Part shown: piece after piece, positions 35,099 to 45,936 of the stretch | Numbering within the stretch: position 1 is the stretch's first letter | How the letters are laid out: every line of letters begins with the position of its first letter | Assembly: GCF_024346395.1 (NCBI RefSeq) | Contig: NZ_JAGQCW010000001.1 | Span: 930,001-994,000 of the forward strand | Direction of reading: 5' to 3' | From: Cyanobium sp. AMD-g | GTDB taxonomy: Bacteria > Cyanobacteriota > Cyanobacteriia > PCC-6307 > Cyanobiaceae | DNA length: 64,000 nt | Program-made: the position numbers and the translations under genes | Notes under the pieces: generated by a model | What the model saw: the letters and a program-made list of their open reading frames with translations, nothing else | Told to the model about the DNA's origin: nothing | Databases searched by the model: none

Positions 35099-35832
35099 CA
35101 CACCAGGGGACCGACGTCGTCGGTGGGATCCAGCACGGTGGGGGGCAGATCCGGCAGGGGGATGTTGCCCGCCGCAGGCTCCAGGGGCGTCTCGCCCACC
35201 CGGCTGGCCGGCATCGAGGCGGCGCCCACCACCGCCGTGGAGGCCCACTGGATGTACTGGGCCAGGGACGTGGCATTGCTGGCCTGCAGGGGGCGGCGGG
35301 GCGAGCGGCCCTCCGTGGCCGGCTCAATGCCGATGAACCGCTGCAGGACCTCCAGGTCGGCGTCGTGGCCCAGGGCGATGGCCAGACGCACCGCCTTCTG
35401 GGCCCAGGGCACCCGCAGCAAAGCCTCCAGGCCGGCGGCGAAATCATCGGTGGGCTGGCCGTCGGAGATCAGCACCAGCACCGGCGGCAGGGCGCGCACC
35501 TCCATCGGCGGGGTCTGCAGGGCCGCCGCCACCAGCTTCAGGGCCTCCCCCATGGCCGTGATGCCACCGGCCTGGAGATCGCGCCACTCCAGCTGATCCA
35601 CCGGCGTGGGGGTCTCGATGTGCCAGGCGGCATGGTCGGCGAAGCGCACGGCCCGCACCAGCACCCGTGCCTCCGGGTTGTCCCGGGCCACCGCCGCCAT
35701 GCCCGGCAGCGACTGGCGGATGGCCTGGTTGAGGGCCTGCATCTTGCCCGAGGCGGCCATGGAGCCGGAGCAGTCGCAGAGGTAGAGGAAATGGAGCGGC
35801 CGGTTGGCCAGCTTGACGTCGGGAAACGGCAT
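35095..35832 (-). CDS. TerY-like VWA-domain protein
   Basis: von Willebrand factor A domain protein of 245 residues, similar to TerY of tellurite/stress clusters. The metal-ion-dependent adhesion site is intact: DCSGS (Asp20, Ser22, Ser24), a threonine in GGITAMGEAL and the aspartate in LVLISDGQPTDDF. The last 60 residues are a low-complexity tail. VWA proteins of this type are thought to be scaffold or substrate partners of the linked kinase and phosphatase. Its stop overlaps the GTG of the phosphatase; the kinase gene ends 3 nt upstream of its ATG. Confidence 0.88.
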   Translation of the reverse strand: MPFPDVKLANRPLHFLYLCDCSGSMAASGKMQALNQAIRQSLPGMAAVARDNPEARVLVRAVRFADHAAWHIETPTPVDQLEWRDLQAGGITAMGEALKLVAAALQTPPMEVRALPPVLVLISDGQPTDDFAAGLEALLRVPWAQKAVRLAIALGHDADLEVLQRFIGIEPATEGRSPRRPLQASNATSLAQYIQWASTAVVGAASMPASRVGETPLEPAAGNIPLPDLPPTVLDPTDDVGPLVW

Positions 35833-35835
35833 CGC

Positions 35836-37191
35836 TCAGGCGGCGGGGGCTGGAGGGATGGGGCGCTGCACGGCGATCGGACCCGCCGGGGTGTGGATCC
35901 GGGTGAGTGCGGCGAGGCTACAGCTCTCGCCAGGCCCCACCGGCCAACTGCGGCCATCGGCGGCCTCGCCGCTCCAGGCGGCGGCCGAGAGATTGCATAA
36001 CCCCAGGCGACGGGGGTCCTGGGGGTGGGCCACCACCCGGGCCAGCGGCCGGCGCAGATCCTCCCCGGCCAGGGCATCGAAGTGGTGGGGGTGCAGCTCG
36101 TTGTCCGGGGCGGCCAGCACCGAGCCCCGGGGCAGGGCCAGGGTGATCGGCTCCGGCAGGGGGGCGCCGCAGCTCCAGCACAGCGCCGGGCCGCCGCTGG
36201 CCTGGAAGTTTTCCTGGCCGCAGGCGGGGCAGAGGGCACGGCGGTCGAGGGTGCGGGCCAGCTCCTGCTTCCACTGGCCCGTGAGGGCGCGGCGGGAGGG
36301 CTGCTTCATGCCGCGGCAGAAGGTCTGCTCGAACAGCGCCTGGAGGGGGCGGGGGTAGATGGGCCAGGTGATCAGGGCGGCCGCATGCTCGATCGGGTCG
36401 GGCCGGTTGCGGTCGTCGACCGGATCGAAGATGAACACCGGATCCTCGCCGCAAAGACGGCGGCGGGCCGGCTCGTCAAGGCAGCGGATCGCCAGCTCCA
36501 TCTGGCCCTTGAGCGGATCGTGGCGCGTGAGCAGCCGGAACAGCAGCGCCGCCAGGGAAAACAGGTCGCTGTCGGCGCCGGGCCGGGCCTGGCCCAGCAG
36601 CACCTCCGGGGCCATGAAGCCCGGGGTGCCCAGCACCGCGCCGTGGTCGGCGCCATCCACCGCGACGTTGTCGTTGTCGCAGATGAGGATGCCGCCGCTG
36701 CCGGGCTCCAGGAACAGGTTGCCCAGGGAGACATCCTTGTAACAGAGGCCCGCCAGGTGCAGGGCATGGAAGGCATCGGCGAGGCCGAAGCAGGCGCGCA
36801 GCACCTGGCGCAGGCCGATCGCCAGCCGGCCGGCGGCATGCTCGCAGGCCCCCACGTAGGCGGGCGGCCGCAGGGCCATCAGGTAGCCGAAGCTCTCCTG
36901 GCGGATGCGGATCAGGGGGCGGCTCTCTGGGCTGGCCCGCAGCAGGGCGATCGGCCAGAGGAAATCCTCATTCGGGGCAGTGGCCCGGATGCTGGCGATC
37001 AGGCGCCGCTCCAGGCCGCCGTCACGGGCGATGCAGGCCGGCAGATACCACTTCAGGGCCAGCCGCTCCCCCTCCATTTCCACCTCATACACCTGGCCCT
37101 GGGTGCCGCCCCCGAGGCCCCGGATGATCTGGAGCGGGGCCGCCAGACCCTCGAAGTCCAGGCTGGCGCCCTCCGGCAGGATCCAGCTCAT
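35836..37191 (-). CDS. Ser/Thr protein kinase with C-terminal zinc ribbon
   Basis: 451 residues from ATG 37191, overlapping the FHA gene stop by 4 nt. Kinase domain: glycine-rich loop GLGGGTQGQVYEV (25-37), Lys47 in ALKWYL, catalytic loop YKDVSLGN with Asp153 and Asn158 (HRD replaced by YKD), Asp172 in CDNDN (DFG replaced by DND), and APE in GFMAPEVLL. The catalytic residues are there, so activity is plausible despite the variant motifs. At 321-341 a zinc ribbon, CPACG...CWSCG, is followed by a C-terminal domain of about 100 residues. This kinase-plus-zinc-ribbon form is the kinase type of TerY-P triads. Confidence 0.9.
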   Translation of the reverse strand: MSWILPEGASLDFEGLAAPLQIIRGLGGGTQGQVYEVEMEGERLALKWYLPACIARDGGLERRLIASIRATAPNEDFLWPIALLRASPESRPLIRIRQESFGYLMALRPPAYVGACEHAAGRLAIGLRQVLRACFGLADAFHALHLAGLCYKDVSLGNLFLEPGSGGILICDNDNVAVDGADHGAVLGTPGFMAPEVLLGQARPGADSDLFSLAALLFRLLTRHDPLKGQMELAIRCLDEPARRRLCGEDPVFIFDPVDDRNRPDPIEHAAALITWPIYPRPLQALFEQTFCRGMKQPSRRALTGQWKQELARTLDRRALCPACGQENFQASGGPALCWSCGAPLPEPITLALPRGSVLAAPDNELHPHHFDALAGEDLRRPLARVVAHPQDPRRLGLCNLSAAAWSGEAADGRSWPVGPGESCSLAALTRIHTPAGPIAVQRPIPPAPAA

Positions 37192-37913
37192 GGCCGTCTC
37201 CCCGACGCCGGGGCCGGACCCATCGCCTTGCGGATGCCGTTGCGGTGGGCCAGGGCCGTCTCCAGGCTGTCGAAGCGGTGCCGGTAGGCCAGGCCGTCCT
37301 GCAGTGTCACCTCCAGCAGATGCTCCCAGCGGGAGCCCAGCAGGATCCAGCCCGCCAGCGCCCCCAGCTGCAGGGGCCAGAACAGCCACGGGAAGGGAAG
37401 CAGCAGCAGGCCGCCCAGGCAGAGCAGCAGCCACCAGCTGAAGGCCTGGGGATGGCGCCGGCGGCTGCGCACGTAGGCCGAGCGGATCCGATCGAGGGGC
37501 AGGGAGCGGCCGGCGAAATCCAGCTGCCCGGCCACCGCCTTCGGCACAGGCGGCGGCGCCGGTCGCCCCAACGCCCCGCTGGCGGCGGGGGGTGGACTGC
37601 CGCTGGCACGGAACTGCAACACCGGCCCCTGCAGGCCCAGCCGGATCTCATCGCCGTCCGAGAGGGGCCGGCAGTCCCGCAGCCGGGCGCCCTCCAGGTA
37701 GGTGCCGTTGGCGCTGCCCAGGTCACAGAGCAACCACTGGCCCGCCCGCGTTCGCGACACCCGCACCAGGGCGTGGTGGCGGGAGACGCCCTGGGCCTGG
37801 CTCAGGCAGAGGCCGCTGGCCGGATCGCGGCCGATCGAGAGGGGCGTGCGGGGATCCAGCGGCACGCTGCGGCCGGGATCGTCCCGCAGCAGCAGCCGGG
37901 GGTGGACGCTCAT
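37188..37913 (-). CDS. FHA-domain membrane protein
   Basis: 241 residues. Residues about 5-105 form a forkhead-associated domain that binds phosphothreonine: LSIGRDPASGLCLS (Arg of the binding loop), GVSRHHALV (Ser-Arg-His), and GSANGTYLEGARL (Asn-Gly). After a Pro-rich linker come two transmembrane helices (FSWWLLLCLGGLLLLPFPWLFW and LQLGALAGWILLG) and a short soluble tail. It probably recruits proteins phosphorylated by the adjacent kinase to the membrane. Overlaps the small membrane-protein gene upstream and the kinase gene downstream by 4 nt each. Confidence 0.88.
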   Translation of the reverse strand: MSVHPRLLLRDDPGRSVPLDPRTPLSIGRDPASGLCLSQAQGVSRHHALVRVSRTRAGQWLLCDLGSANGTYLEGARLRDCRPLSDGDEIRLGLQGPVLQFRASGSPPPAASGALGRPAPPPVPKAVAGQLDFAGRSLPLDRIRSAYVRSRRRHPQAFSWWLLLCLGGLLLLPFPWLFWPLQLGALAGWILLGSRWEHLLEVTLQDGLAYRHRFDSLETALAHRNGIRKAMGPAPASGRRP

Positions 37914-38194
37914 CGGGGGTCCTCACCGCCCCTGGGACGGCGGCCAAGGCGCCGGTCGGCCAGGAACCGGCCCCACCAGCCCACCGGTTCCCCCTCCCGC
38001 CAGGGGACGACCCGCCCGGGGAACAGGAGCGCCCAGCTGGCCAGCAGCAGGGCCACCAGCAGCAGCAGCAGCAGCACCCAGCCGGGGATCGCCCCCACCC
38101 AGGTGGCGGCAAAGGTGGCCCGCACCGCATACACCCCGATGGTCAGGGCGGTCCAGATGCGGAAGGGTGCCCATGGATCCCGGCGTTGCTCCAC
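37910..38194 (-). CDS. Small two-helix membrane protein
   Basis: 94 residues, no recognised family. Two hydrophobic segments: IWTALTIGVYAVRATFAATWVG (about 13-35) and GWVLLLLLLVALLLASWALLF (about 38-58), followed by a basic C-terminus (RFLADRRLGRRPRGGEDPR). First gene of the phospho-signalling operon, overlapping the FHA gene by 4 nt, and divergent from the FHA-PBP gene with 59 nt between starts. It may anchor or regulate the complex; that is inference from position. Confidence 0.7.
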   Translation of the reverse strand: MEQRRDPWAPFRIWTALTIGVYAVRATFAATWVGAIPGWVLLLLLLVALLLASWALLFPGRVVPWREGEPVGWWGRFLADRRLGRRPRGGEDPR

Positions 38195-38253
38195 CTGGCC
38201 GGCCGCTCCGATCGCTGCGGGTAGCGTATGGGAGCAAGGCAGACGGGCCGGGG

Positions 38254-40539
38254 ATGGTGGGGACGACGGAGCAGGCGTCGCCTGGCGACATCACCGCCCC
38301 TGGCACCGCACCCCACACCGCACCCGAACCCGCCGCGGGTTGGCGGAGCCTCTGGCAGGCCCTTCGCCGCACCGCTGCGGATGGGGGCCGTCGCCGGGCC
38401 GTGACCACGGCCCTGATGGACCTGAAGCACCACGGCGCCTGGCTGGAACTCTGGATCGGCGGTCAGTGCCGCCGGCGTGTGGCCCTGGAGGGTGGCCGTT
38501 ACCGCATCGGCCGGGATCCCCTCTGCGAACTGCAGGCCGACGCCACCGGCGTCAGCCGGGTGCACGCGATCGTGGAGCAGGAGCGCCCCGGCGACCGCGA
38601 CTATGTCGGTGAGGATTTCAGCTCCGCCAACGGTCTGTTTCACCGCGACCGCCGCATCCGCGCCATCCACCTGCGGGACGGGGACAGGCTGCAGCTCGGC
38701 TCGCCGCTGAAGGGGGAGGCGCCCACCCTGGTGTACCGCCACCCCCGCAGCCCCCTGGGGCAGTTGGTGCACTGGGGCGCCATCGGTGCCCTGGTGGGCT
38801 CGGGCGTCGCCCTCGGGGGCCTGCTGCTGGCCACCACCGTCGCGGGCGGTTCCTCGATCCGCTCTGTGAGCGGGCCGGTGAAGGTGTTCTCCACCGATGG
38901 CCGCCAGATCGATGCGGCCGAGGGCTCCTCGACGGCCCTGCCGACGCTGGCGGACTACCCCCTGCACCTGCGCCAGGCCCTGATCGCCTCGGAGGATTCG
39001 CGCTTCGGCTGGAACAGCGGCATCGACCTGTTCGGCACCCTGCGCTCCCTGGTGCAGGGCACCGGCGGCGGCAGCGGCCTGGCCCAGCAGGTGGCCCGCA
39101 TGGTCTACCCGGCCGTGGGCACCGACGTGTCGGTGGCCCGCAAGCTGCGGGAGCTGTGGGTGGCCTGGCAGCTGGAGGCGGGCTTCAGCAAGAACCGCAT
39201 TCTCAAGATGTACCTCGACCGGGCCTACCTGGGCCTGGGCGCGGAAGGGTTCGAGCAGGCGGCCCAGCTCTATTTCCGCAAGTCGGCCAGCGCCTTGGAT
39301 GTGGCGGAGTCGGCGTTCCTGGTGGGCCTGCTGCCGAGCCCCAACAGCTATAGCCCCTGCAACCGGGAGAACCCCACCTGGGGCAGGGAGCGCCGCGACC
39401 TGGTGCTGGGGCGGATGCACGCCGAGGGCTACCTCTCCGACCAGGCGCTGATCGACGCCCGCCGCCGACCGCTCAACATCGATCCCTCCGCCTGCGGCGC
39501 GTCCACCTATTCCAGTTATCCCTTCTTCAGCGACTATGTGATCGGCGAGCTGGAGGGGCGACGCTTCGCCCTCGACCTCAGCAGTGCGGAGGCCCGGGGC
39601 AACTACGCGGTGATCAGCAGCATCGATCCGCGCCTGCAGGCCATCGCCCAGAAGCAGTTGAAGGCGTTCCTCGAGGGGCCGGGGGGCCGGGCCGGGCTCA
39701 CCCAGGGCGCGATGATCTCGATCGACTACGCCACCGGCGCGATCCTGGCCTACGTCGGCGGCGGCGACTACAGCCGCTCGAGCTTCGATCGGGTGCAGGC
39801 CCTGCGTCAGCCCGGATCCACCTTCAAGCTGTTCGCCTTCCTGGCGGCCCTGGAGGCGGGGGCGAAGCCCGGCGATGCCGTCTCCTGCGCCCCCCTGGCC
39901 TACGTGGCCGGCTGCCGGGGCGGGGGCGGCAGCACCAGCGTGGCGGCGGGCTTCGCCAGCTCCGAGAACGTGGTGGCCCTGCGGCTGGCCCAGCAGGCCG
40001 GCCTGGGCAAGGTGGTGGCCAAGGCCCGCCAGCTGGGCATCAGCACGCCCATGGAGGAGAGCTTCTCGATGGTGCTGGGCGGCAAGGAGACCTACCTCTA
40101 CGAGCTGGCGGGGGCCTATGCCGTGGTGGCCAACGGCGGTCGCTCGGTGCCCCTGCACGGGGTGAAACGCATTTACGACCTGGGCATCTGCGGCTCGGTG
40201 CGGTCCCTGGACGACTGCCCCCCCAGCGGCGTCACCACACCGGTGGGCGAGCTGCCCCGTCAGCTGATCGAACCGGCGGTGGCCGCCGAGATGGATGCCC
40301 TGCTGCGGCAGGTGGTGAGCGGCGGCACCGGCCGCGCCGCCGGGGTGGTGACCGATGCCCGCGGCAAGACCGGCACCACCGACAACGGCGTCGATGTGCT
40401 GTTCGTGGGCTACTCCCCCTCCAGCCGCATCCTCACCGGCATCTGGATGGGCAATGACGACAACCGCCCCGCCCAGGCCGCCTCCGGCGCCCTGGTGGCC
40501 CAGTTGTGGGGGCAATACATGCGCGCCCTGGCGAGCTGA
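38254..40539 (+). CDS. Class A penicillin-binding protein with N-terminal FHA domain
   Basis: Bifunctional peptidoglycan synthase, 761 residues from ATG 38254. Residues about 55-150 are an FHA domain (YRIGRDPLCELQ, GVSRVHAIVEQ, SSANGLF). A transmembrane helix follows (GAIGALVGSGVALGGLLLATTVAG). The GT51 transglycosylase has ASEDSRFGWNSGIDLFG, GGGSGLAQQVARM and KNRILKMYLDRAYLG. The transpeptidase has Ser522-Thr-Phe-Lys525 in QPGSTFKL, the SEN motif (ASSENVVAL), and KTG in GKTGTTDNG. The FHA domain should place wall synthesis under control of threonine phosphorylation by the divergent operon. Confidence 0.93.
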   Translation: MVGTTEQASPGDITAPGTAPHTAPEPAAGWRSLWQALRRTAADGGRRRAVTTALMDLKHHGAWLELWIGGQCRRRVALEGGRYRIGRDPLCELQADATGVSRVHAIVEQERPGDRDYVGEDFSSANGLFHRDRRIRAIHLRDGDRLQLGSPLKGEAPTLVYRHPRSPLGQLVHWGAIGALVGSGVALGGLLLATTVAGGSSIRSVSGPVKVFSTDGRQIDAAEGSSTALPTLADYPLHLRQALIASEDSRFGWNSGIDLFGTLRSLVQGTGGGSGLAQQVARMVYPAVGTDVSVARKLRELWVAWQLEAGFSKNRILKMYLDRAYLGLGAEGFEQAAQLYFRKSASALDVAESAFLVGLLPSPNSYSPCNRENPTWGRERRDLVLGRMHAEGYLSDQALIDARRRPLNIDPSACGASTYSSYPFFSDYVIGELEGRRFALDLSSAEARGNYAVISSIDPRLQAIAQKQLKAFLEGPGGRAGLTQGAMISIDYATGAILAYVGGGDYSRSSFDRVQALRQPGSTFKLFAFLAALEAGAKPGDAVSCAPLAYVAGCRGGGGSTSVAAGFASSENVVALRLAQQAGLGKVVAKARQLGISTPMEESFSMVLGGKETYLYELAGAYAVVANGGRSVPLHGVKRIYDLGICGSVRSLDDCPPSGVTTPVGELPRQLIEPAVAAEMDALLRQVVSGGTGRAAGVVTDARGKTGTTDNGVDVLFVGYSPSSRILTGIWMGNDDNRPAQAASGALVAQLWGQYMRALAS

Positions 40540-40547
40540 TGTTGAGC

Positions 40548-40577
40548 GGGCTGAGGCCGGTGCCAGGGCTTCAGCCC
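40548..40577. terminator. Possible hairpin between the PBP and the rhomboid-like gene
   Basis: GGGCTGA at 40548-40554 pairs with TCAGCCC at 40571-40577 (7 bp, 16-nt loop). It lies between convergent genes and includes the stop of the reverse gene. No T-tract follows, so this is only a candidate. Confidence 0.35.
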
Positions 40578-41671
40578 AGCCAGCCCAGGCCCCGGGCCAG
40601 CTCCTGGGCGCGGGTGACCAGGGCCCAGGCCGTTCCCAGCACGGTGCCCCACCACCAGGGGCTGCTCCAGAGCCGGGCCTTGGGGCTGCTGCTGTCCTGG
40701 GGATCGCGGCGCGGCAGTTGCCAGCCCAGCTGGACGGCGCCAAAGATCACCAGCAGCACCCAGGCGGGGATCTCCACCGGACCCACCACAAAGGGATGGG
40801 CCTTCCAGTGCAGGAGGCTGAGGGCCGAAGCCAGGGCAATCAGCGCGGCGATCGGCCCGGAGGCCCCGTCCCACTGACGCAGCACCCGGGCCCGGCGGGC
40901 AATCAGCACCGCCGGTGCCGTCGTGGCCAGGGCGGTGAGGGTGTAACGCAACAGCAGGGAGGCCAGGGGCAGCGTTGAGCCCCCCAGCACGATCGCCAGC
41001 ATCACCAGGTTGAGCAGGGCCTCGCGGCTGGCGGAATGGATCCAGGGCGCAGTGATCCAGCACCAGGCGCGGCGCGGGTCACCGCTGGCCTCGAGGCTCA
41101 GGGGCCAGCGGCGGCGCAGGCCCCGCAGCGGGCCGAGGGCCAGGACCTGCAACAGGGCCAGAGCCACCACCAGCACCGCGCCGCTGCCCCAGCGCCAGGG
41201 ATCAAAGAACCACCGGTCGAGTTCTCCACCTGCCCAGAACAGCACCGGCGCCGAGGCGGCGGCAAGCGCCAGCCCGGGACCGAGGGGCCGCAGGCTCTGC
41301 AGCCAGGGCAGGCGCCCGGAGCTGACAGGGGCAAGATCGCTGGCTTGGGAATCACCGGCGGGCTGCGAGGCGGCCACCCCGGAGCAGGCCTCCAGCAGGT
41401 CGAGCAGCTCGGCCAGCACCCTCGGCGCGTAGATCCCAGCCAGATGCTGGCTGAGGGCCGTGACGGCACTGCGCTGGGGGCCACCCTGCCGTTGCAGCAC
41501 CCGCAGCAGCAGGGGCTGGGTGGCGAGATCGCGCACGGGTCCGCGCAGGCTCTCCTCCGCCCCGAGGGCGTCGATCAGCCGGTTGGCCAGGGCCTGGGGG
41601 TTGTCCAGGCTGACGGAGCCGGTGGCGACCCACTGGCGCAGTTGCAGACCGAGTTCCCGACCTTTGCCCAT
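40571..41671 (-). CDS. Rhomboid-like membrane protein, probably lacking the catalytic histidine
   Basis: 366 residues. Residues 1-125 are cytoplasmic and helical; the rest has six or seven transmembrane segments. The layout recalls rhomboid proteases: AWCWITAPWIHSASREALLNLVML (His212, Asn221) matches the first-loop region, and DGASGPIAALIAL provides GASG at 269-272 with the expected serine. In the last helix, where rhomboids have His-x-x-Gly, the sequence reads SSPWWWGTVLGTAW (Trp instead of His). I therefore call it a rhomboid-fold pseudoprotease with moderate confidence; an unrelated membrane protein is possible. It lies 32 nt after atpC on the same strand. Confidence 0.6.
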   Translation of the reverse strand: MGKGRELGLQLRQWVATGSVSLDNPQALANRLIDALGAEESLRGPVRDLATQPLLLRVLQRQGGPQRSAVTALSQHLAGIYAPRVLAELLDLLEACSGVAASQPAGDSQASDLAPVSSGRLPWLQSLRPLGPGLALAAASAPVLFWAGGELDRWFFDPWRWGSGAVLVVALALLQVLALGPLRGLRRRWPLSLEASGDPRRAWCWITAPWIHSASREALLNLVMLAIVLGGSTLPLASLLLRYTLTALATTAPAVLIARRARVLRQWDGASGPIAALIALASALSLLHWKAHPFVVGPVEIPAWVLLVIFGAVQLGWQLPRRDPQDSSSPKARLWSSPWWWGTVLGTAWALVTRAQELARGLGWLG

Positions 41672-41703
41672 GGCCGCCGCAGCCTCCGGGGCCGCAGAGA
41701 AAC

Positions 41704-42111
41704 TCAGGCGGCCTTGCTGGCCTGAAGACGGGCGCGGGCGCGGGCCAGGGCCTGCTGGGCCTTGAGCTTCTCGGGGCTGGGATCGGAACCTTCCAGGGCC
41801 GAAGCGGCCTGCTGGGCCGCCTCGAAGTCGCTTTGGGCGGCGGTGGCATCGATGCTGCTGCCCAGCTCGGCACCGTTGACGAGCACGGTGACCTCATTGG
41901 CCACCACCTCGGCGAAGCCGCCCATCAGGGCGATCGACTGCCAGCTGCCCCCCTCCCGCACCCGCAGCACACCGCTGTCGAGGGCGGTGAGCATGGAGAC
42001 GTGGCCGGTGAGGATGCCGAGCTGGCCGGTGGTGCCGGGCAGGATCACTTCGTCGGCGGTGCCGTCGAAGACGCTCTGATCGGGGGCGAGGACGCGCAGG
42101 GTAAGGGTCAT
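41704..42111 (-). CDS. atpC: ATP synthase epsilon subunit
   Basis: Central-stalk subunit of F1 that couples rotation and inhibits ATP hydrolysis. 135 residues: the beta-sandwich starts LTLRVLAPDQSVFDGTADEVILPGTTGQLGILTGHVSML, a textbook epsilon N-terminus, followed by the two C-terminal helices ending QQALARARARLQASKAA. In cyanobacteria and plastids the atpB-atpC(E) pair is separate from the main atp operon, as here, where it follows atpB after 13 nt. Confidence 0.97.
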   Translation of the reverse strand: MTLTLRVLAPDQSVFDGTADEVILPGTTGQLGILTGHVSMLTALDSGVLRVREGGSWQSIALMGGFAEVVANEVTVLVNGAELGSSIDATAAQSDFEAAQQAASALEGSDPSPEKLKAQQALARARARLQASKAA

Positions 42112-42124
42112 GGGGTTTCCCGGA

Positions 42125-43763
<1,639 letters not shown>

Positions 43764-43838
43764 CTCGCCCCATCCAGCGACGCGCCGGCCCCGGTCGTCT
43801 TCCGTCGCTGCCTTCGCGTCCATCCATCGCGTCAATTC

Positions 43839-44150
43839 ATGGCTGCCGTTTCTCTCAGCGTCTCCACGGTCAAACCCCTCGGAGATCGCGTCTTCATCAA
43901 GGTGTCCGAATCGGAGGAGAAAACCGCCGGTGGCATCCTTCTGCCCGACACCGCCAAGGAAAAGCCCCAGGTGGGTGAAGTGGTCCAGATCGGTCCTGGC
44001 AAGCGCAACGACGACGGTTCCCGTCAGGCCCCTGAAGTGGGCGTCGGCGACAAGGTGCTCTACAGCAAGTACGCCGGCACGGACATCAAGCTCGGCACTG
44101 ACGAGTACGTGCTCCTGTCCGAGAAGGACATCCTGGCCGTCGTCAACTGA
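43839..44150 (+). CDS. groES: Co-chaperonin GroES
   Basis: Ten-kilodalton lid of the GroEL folding chamber. 103 residues, start [22 protein letters not shown]; the mobile loop [20 protein letters not shown] and GPGKRNDDG...[16 protein letters not shown] are diagnostic. The GroEL-binding tripeptide of the mobile loop is GIL. Cotranscribed with groEL (53 nt gap) behind a CIRCE element. Confidence 0.98.
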   Translation: MAAVSLSVSTVKPLGDRVFIKVSESEEKTAGGILLPDTAKEKPQVGEVVQIGPGKRNDDGSRQAPEVGVGDKVLYSKYAGTDIKLGTDEYVLLSEKDILAVVN

Positions 44151-44155
44151 TCTGA

Positions 44156-45841
<1,686 letters not shown>

Positions 45842-45890
45842 TCGCGCCAGCGGTCAGCGTCGGATCTCCGGTCCTTCGTCTTCAGCTCCA

Positions 45891-45917
45891 AGCGCCCCTG
45901 CCGGGGCGCTTTTTTTT
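45891..45917 (+). terminator. Rho-independent terminator of groESL
   Basis: AGCGCCCC (45891-45898), a 4-nt loop and GGGGCGCT (45903-45910) make a perfect 8-bp GC-rich stem, followed directly by a run of seven T (45911-45917, eight with the last stem base). It lies 50 nt after the groEL stop. Confidence 0.93.
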
Positions 45918-45936
45918 GCGCACCGGACCCGGCACC

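Noticed and set aside
37702-38253. Upstream extension of the FHA-PBP frame
   Set aside because: Overlaps the FHA and small membrane genes on the other strand and is low complexity; ATG 38254 gives a normal N-terminus.
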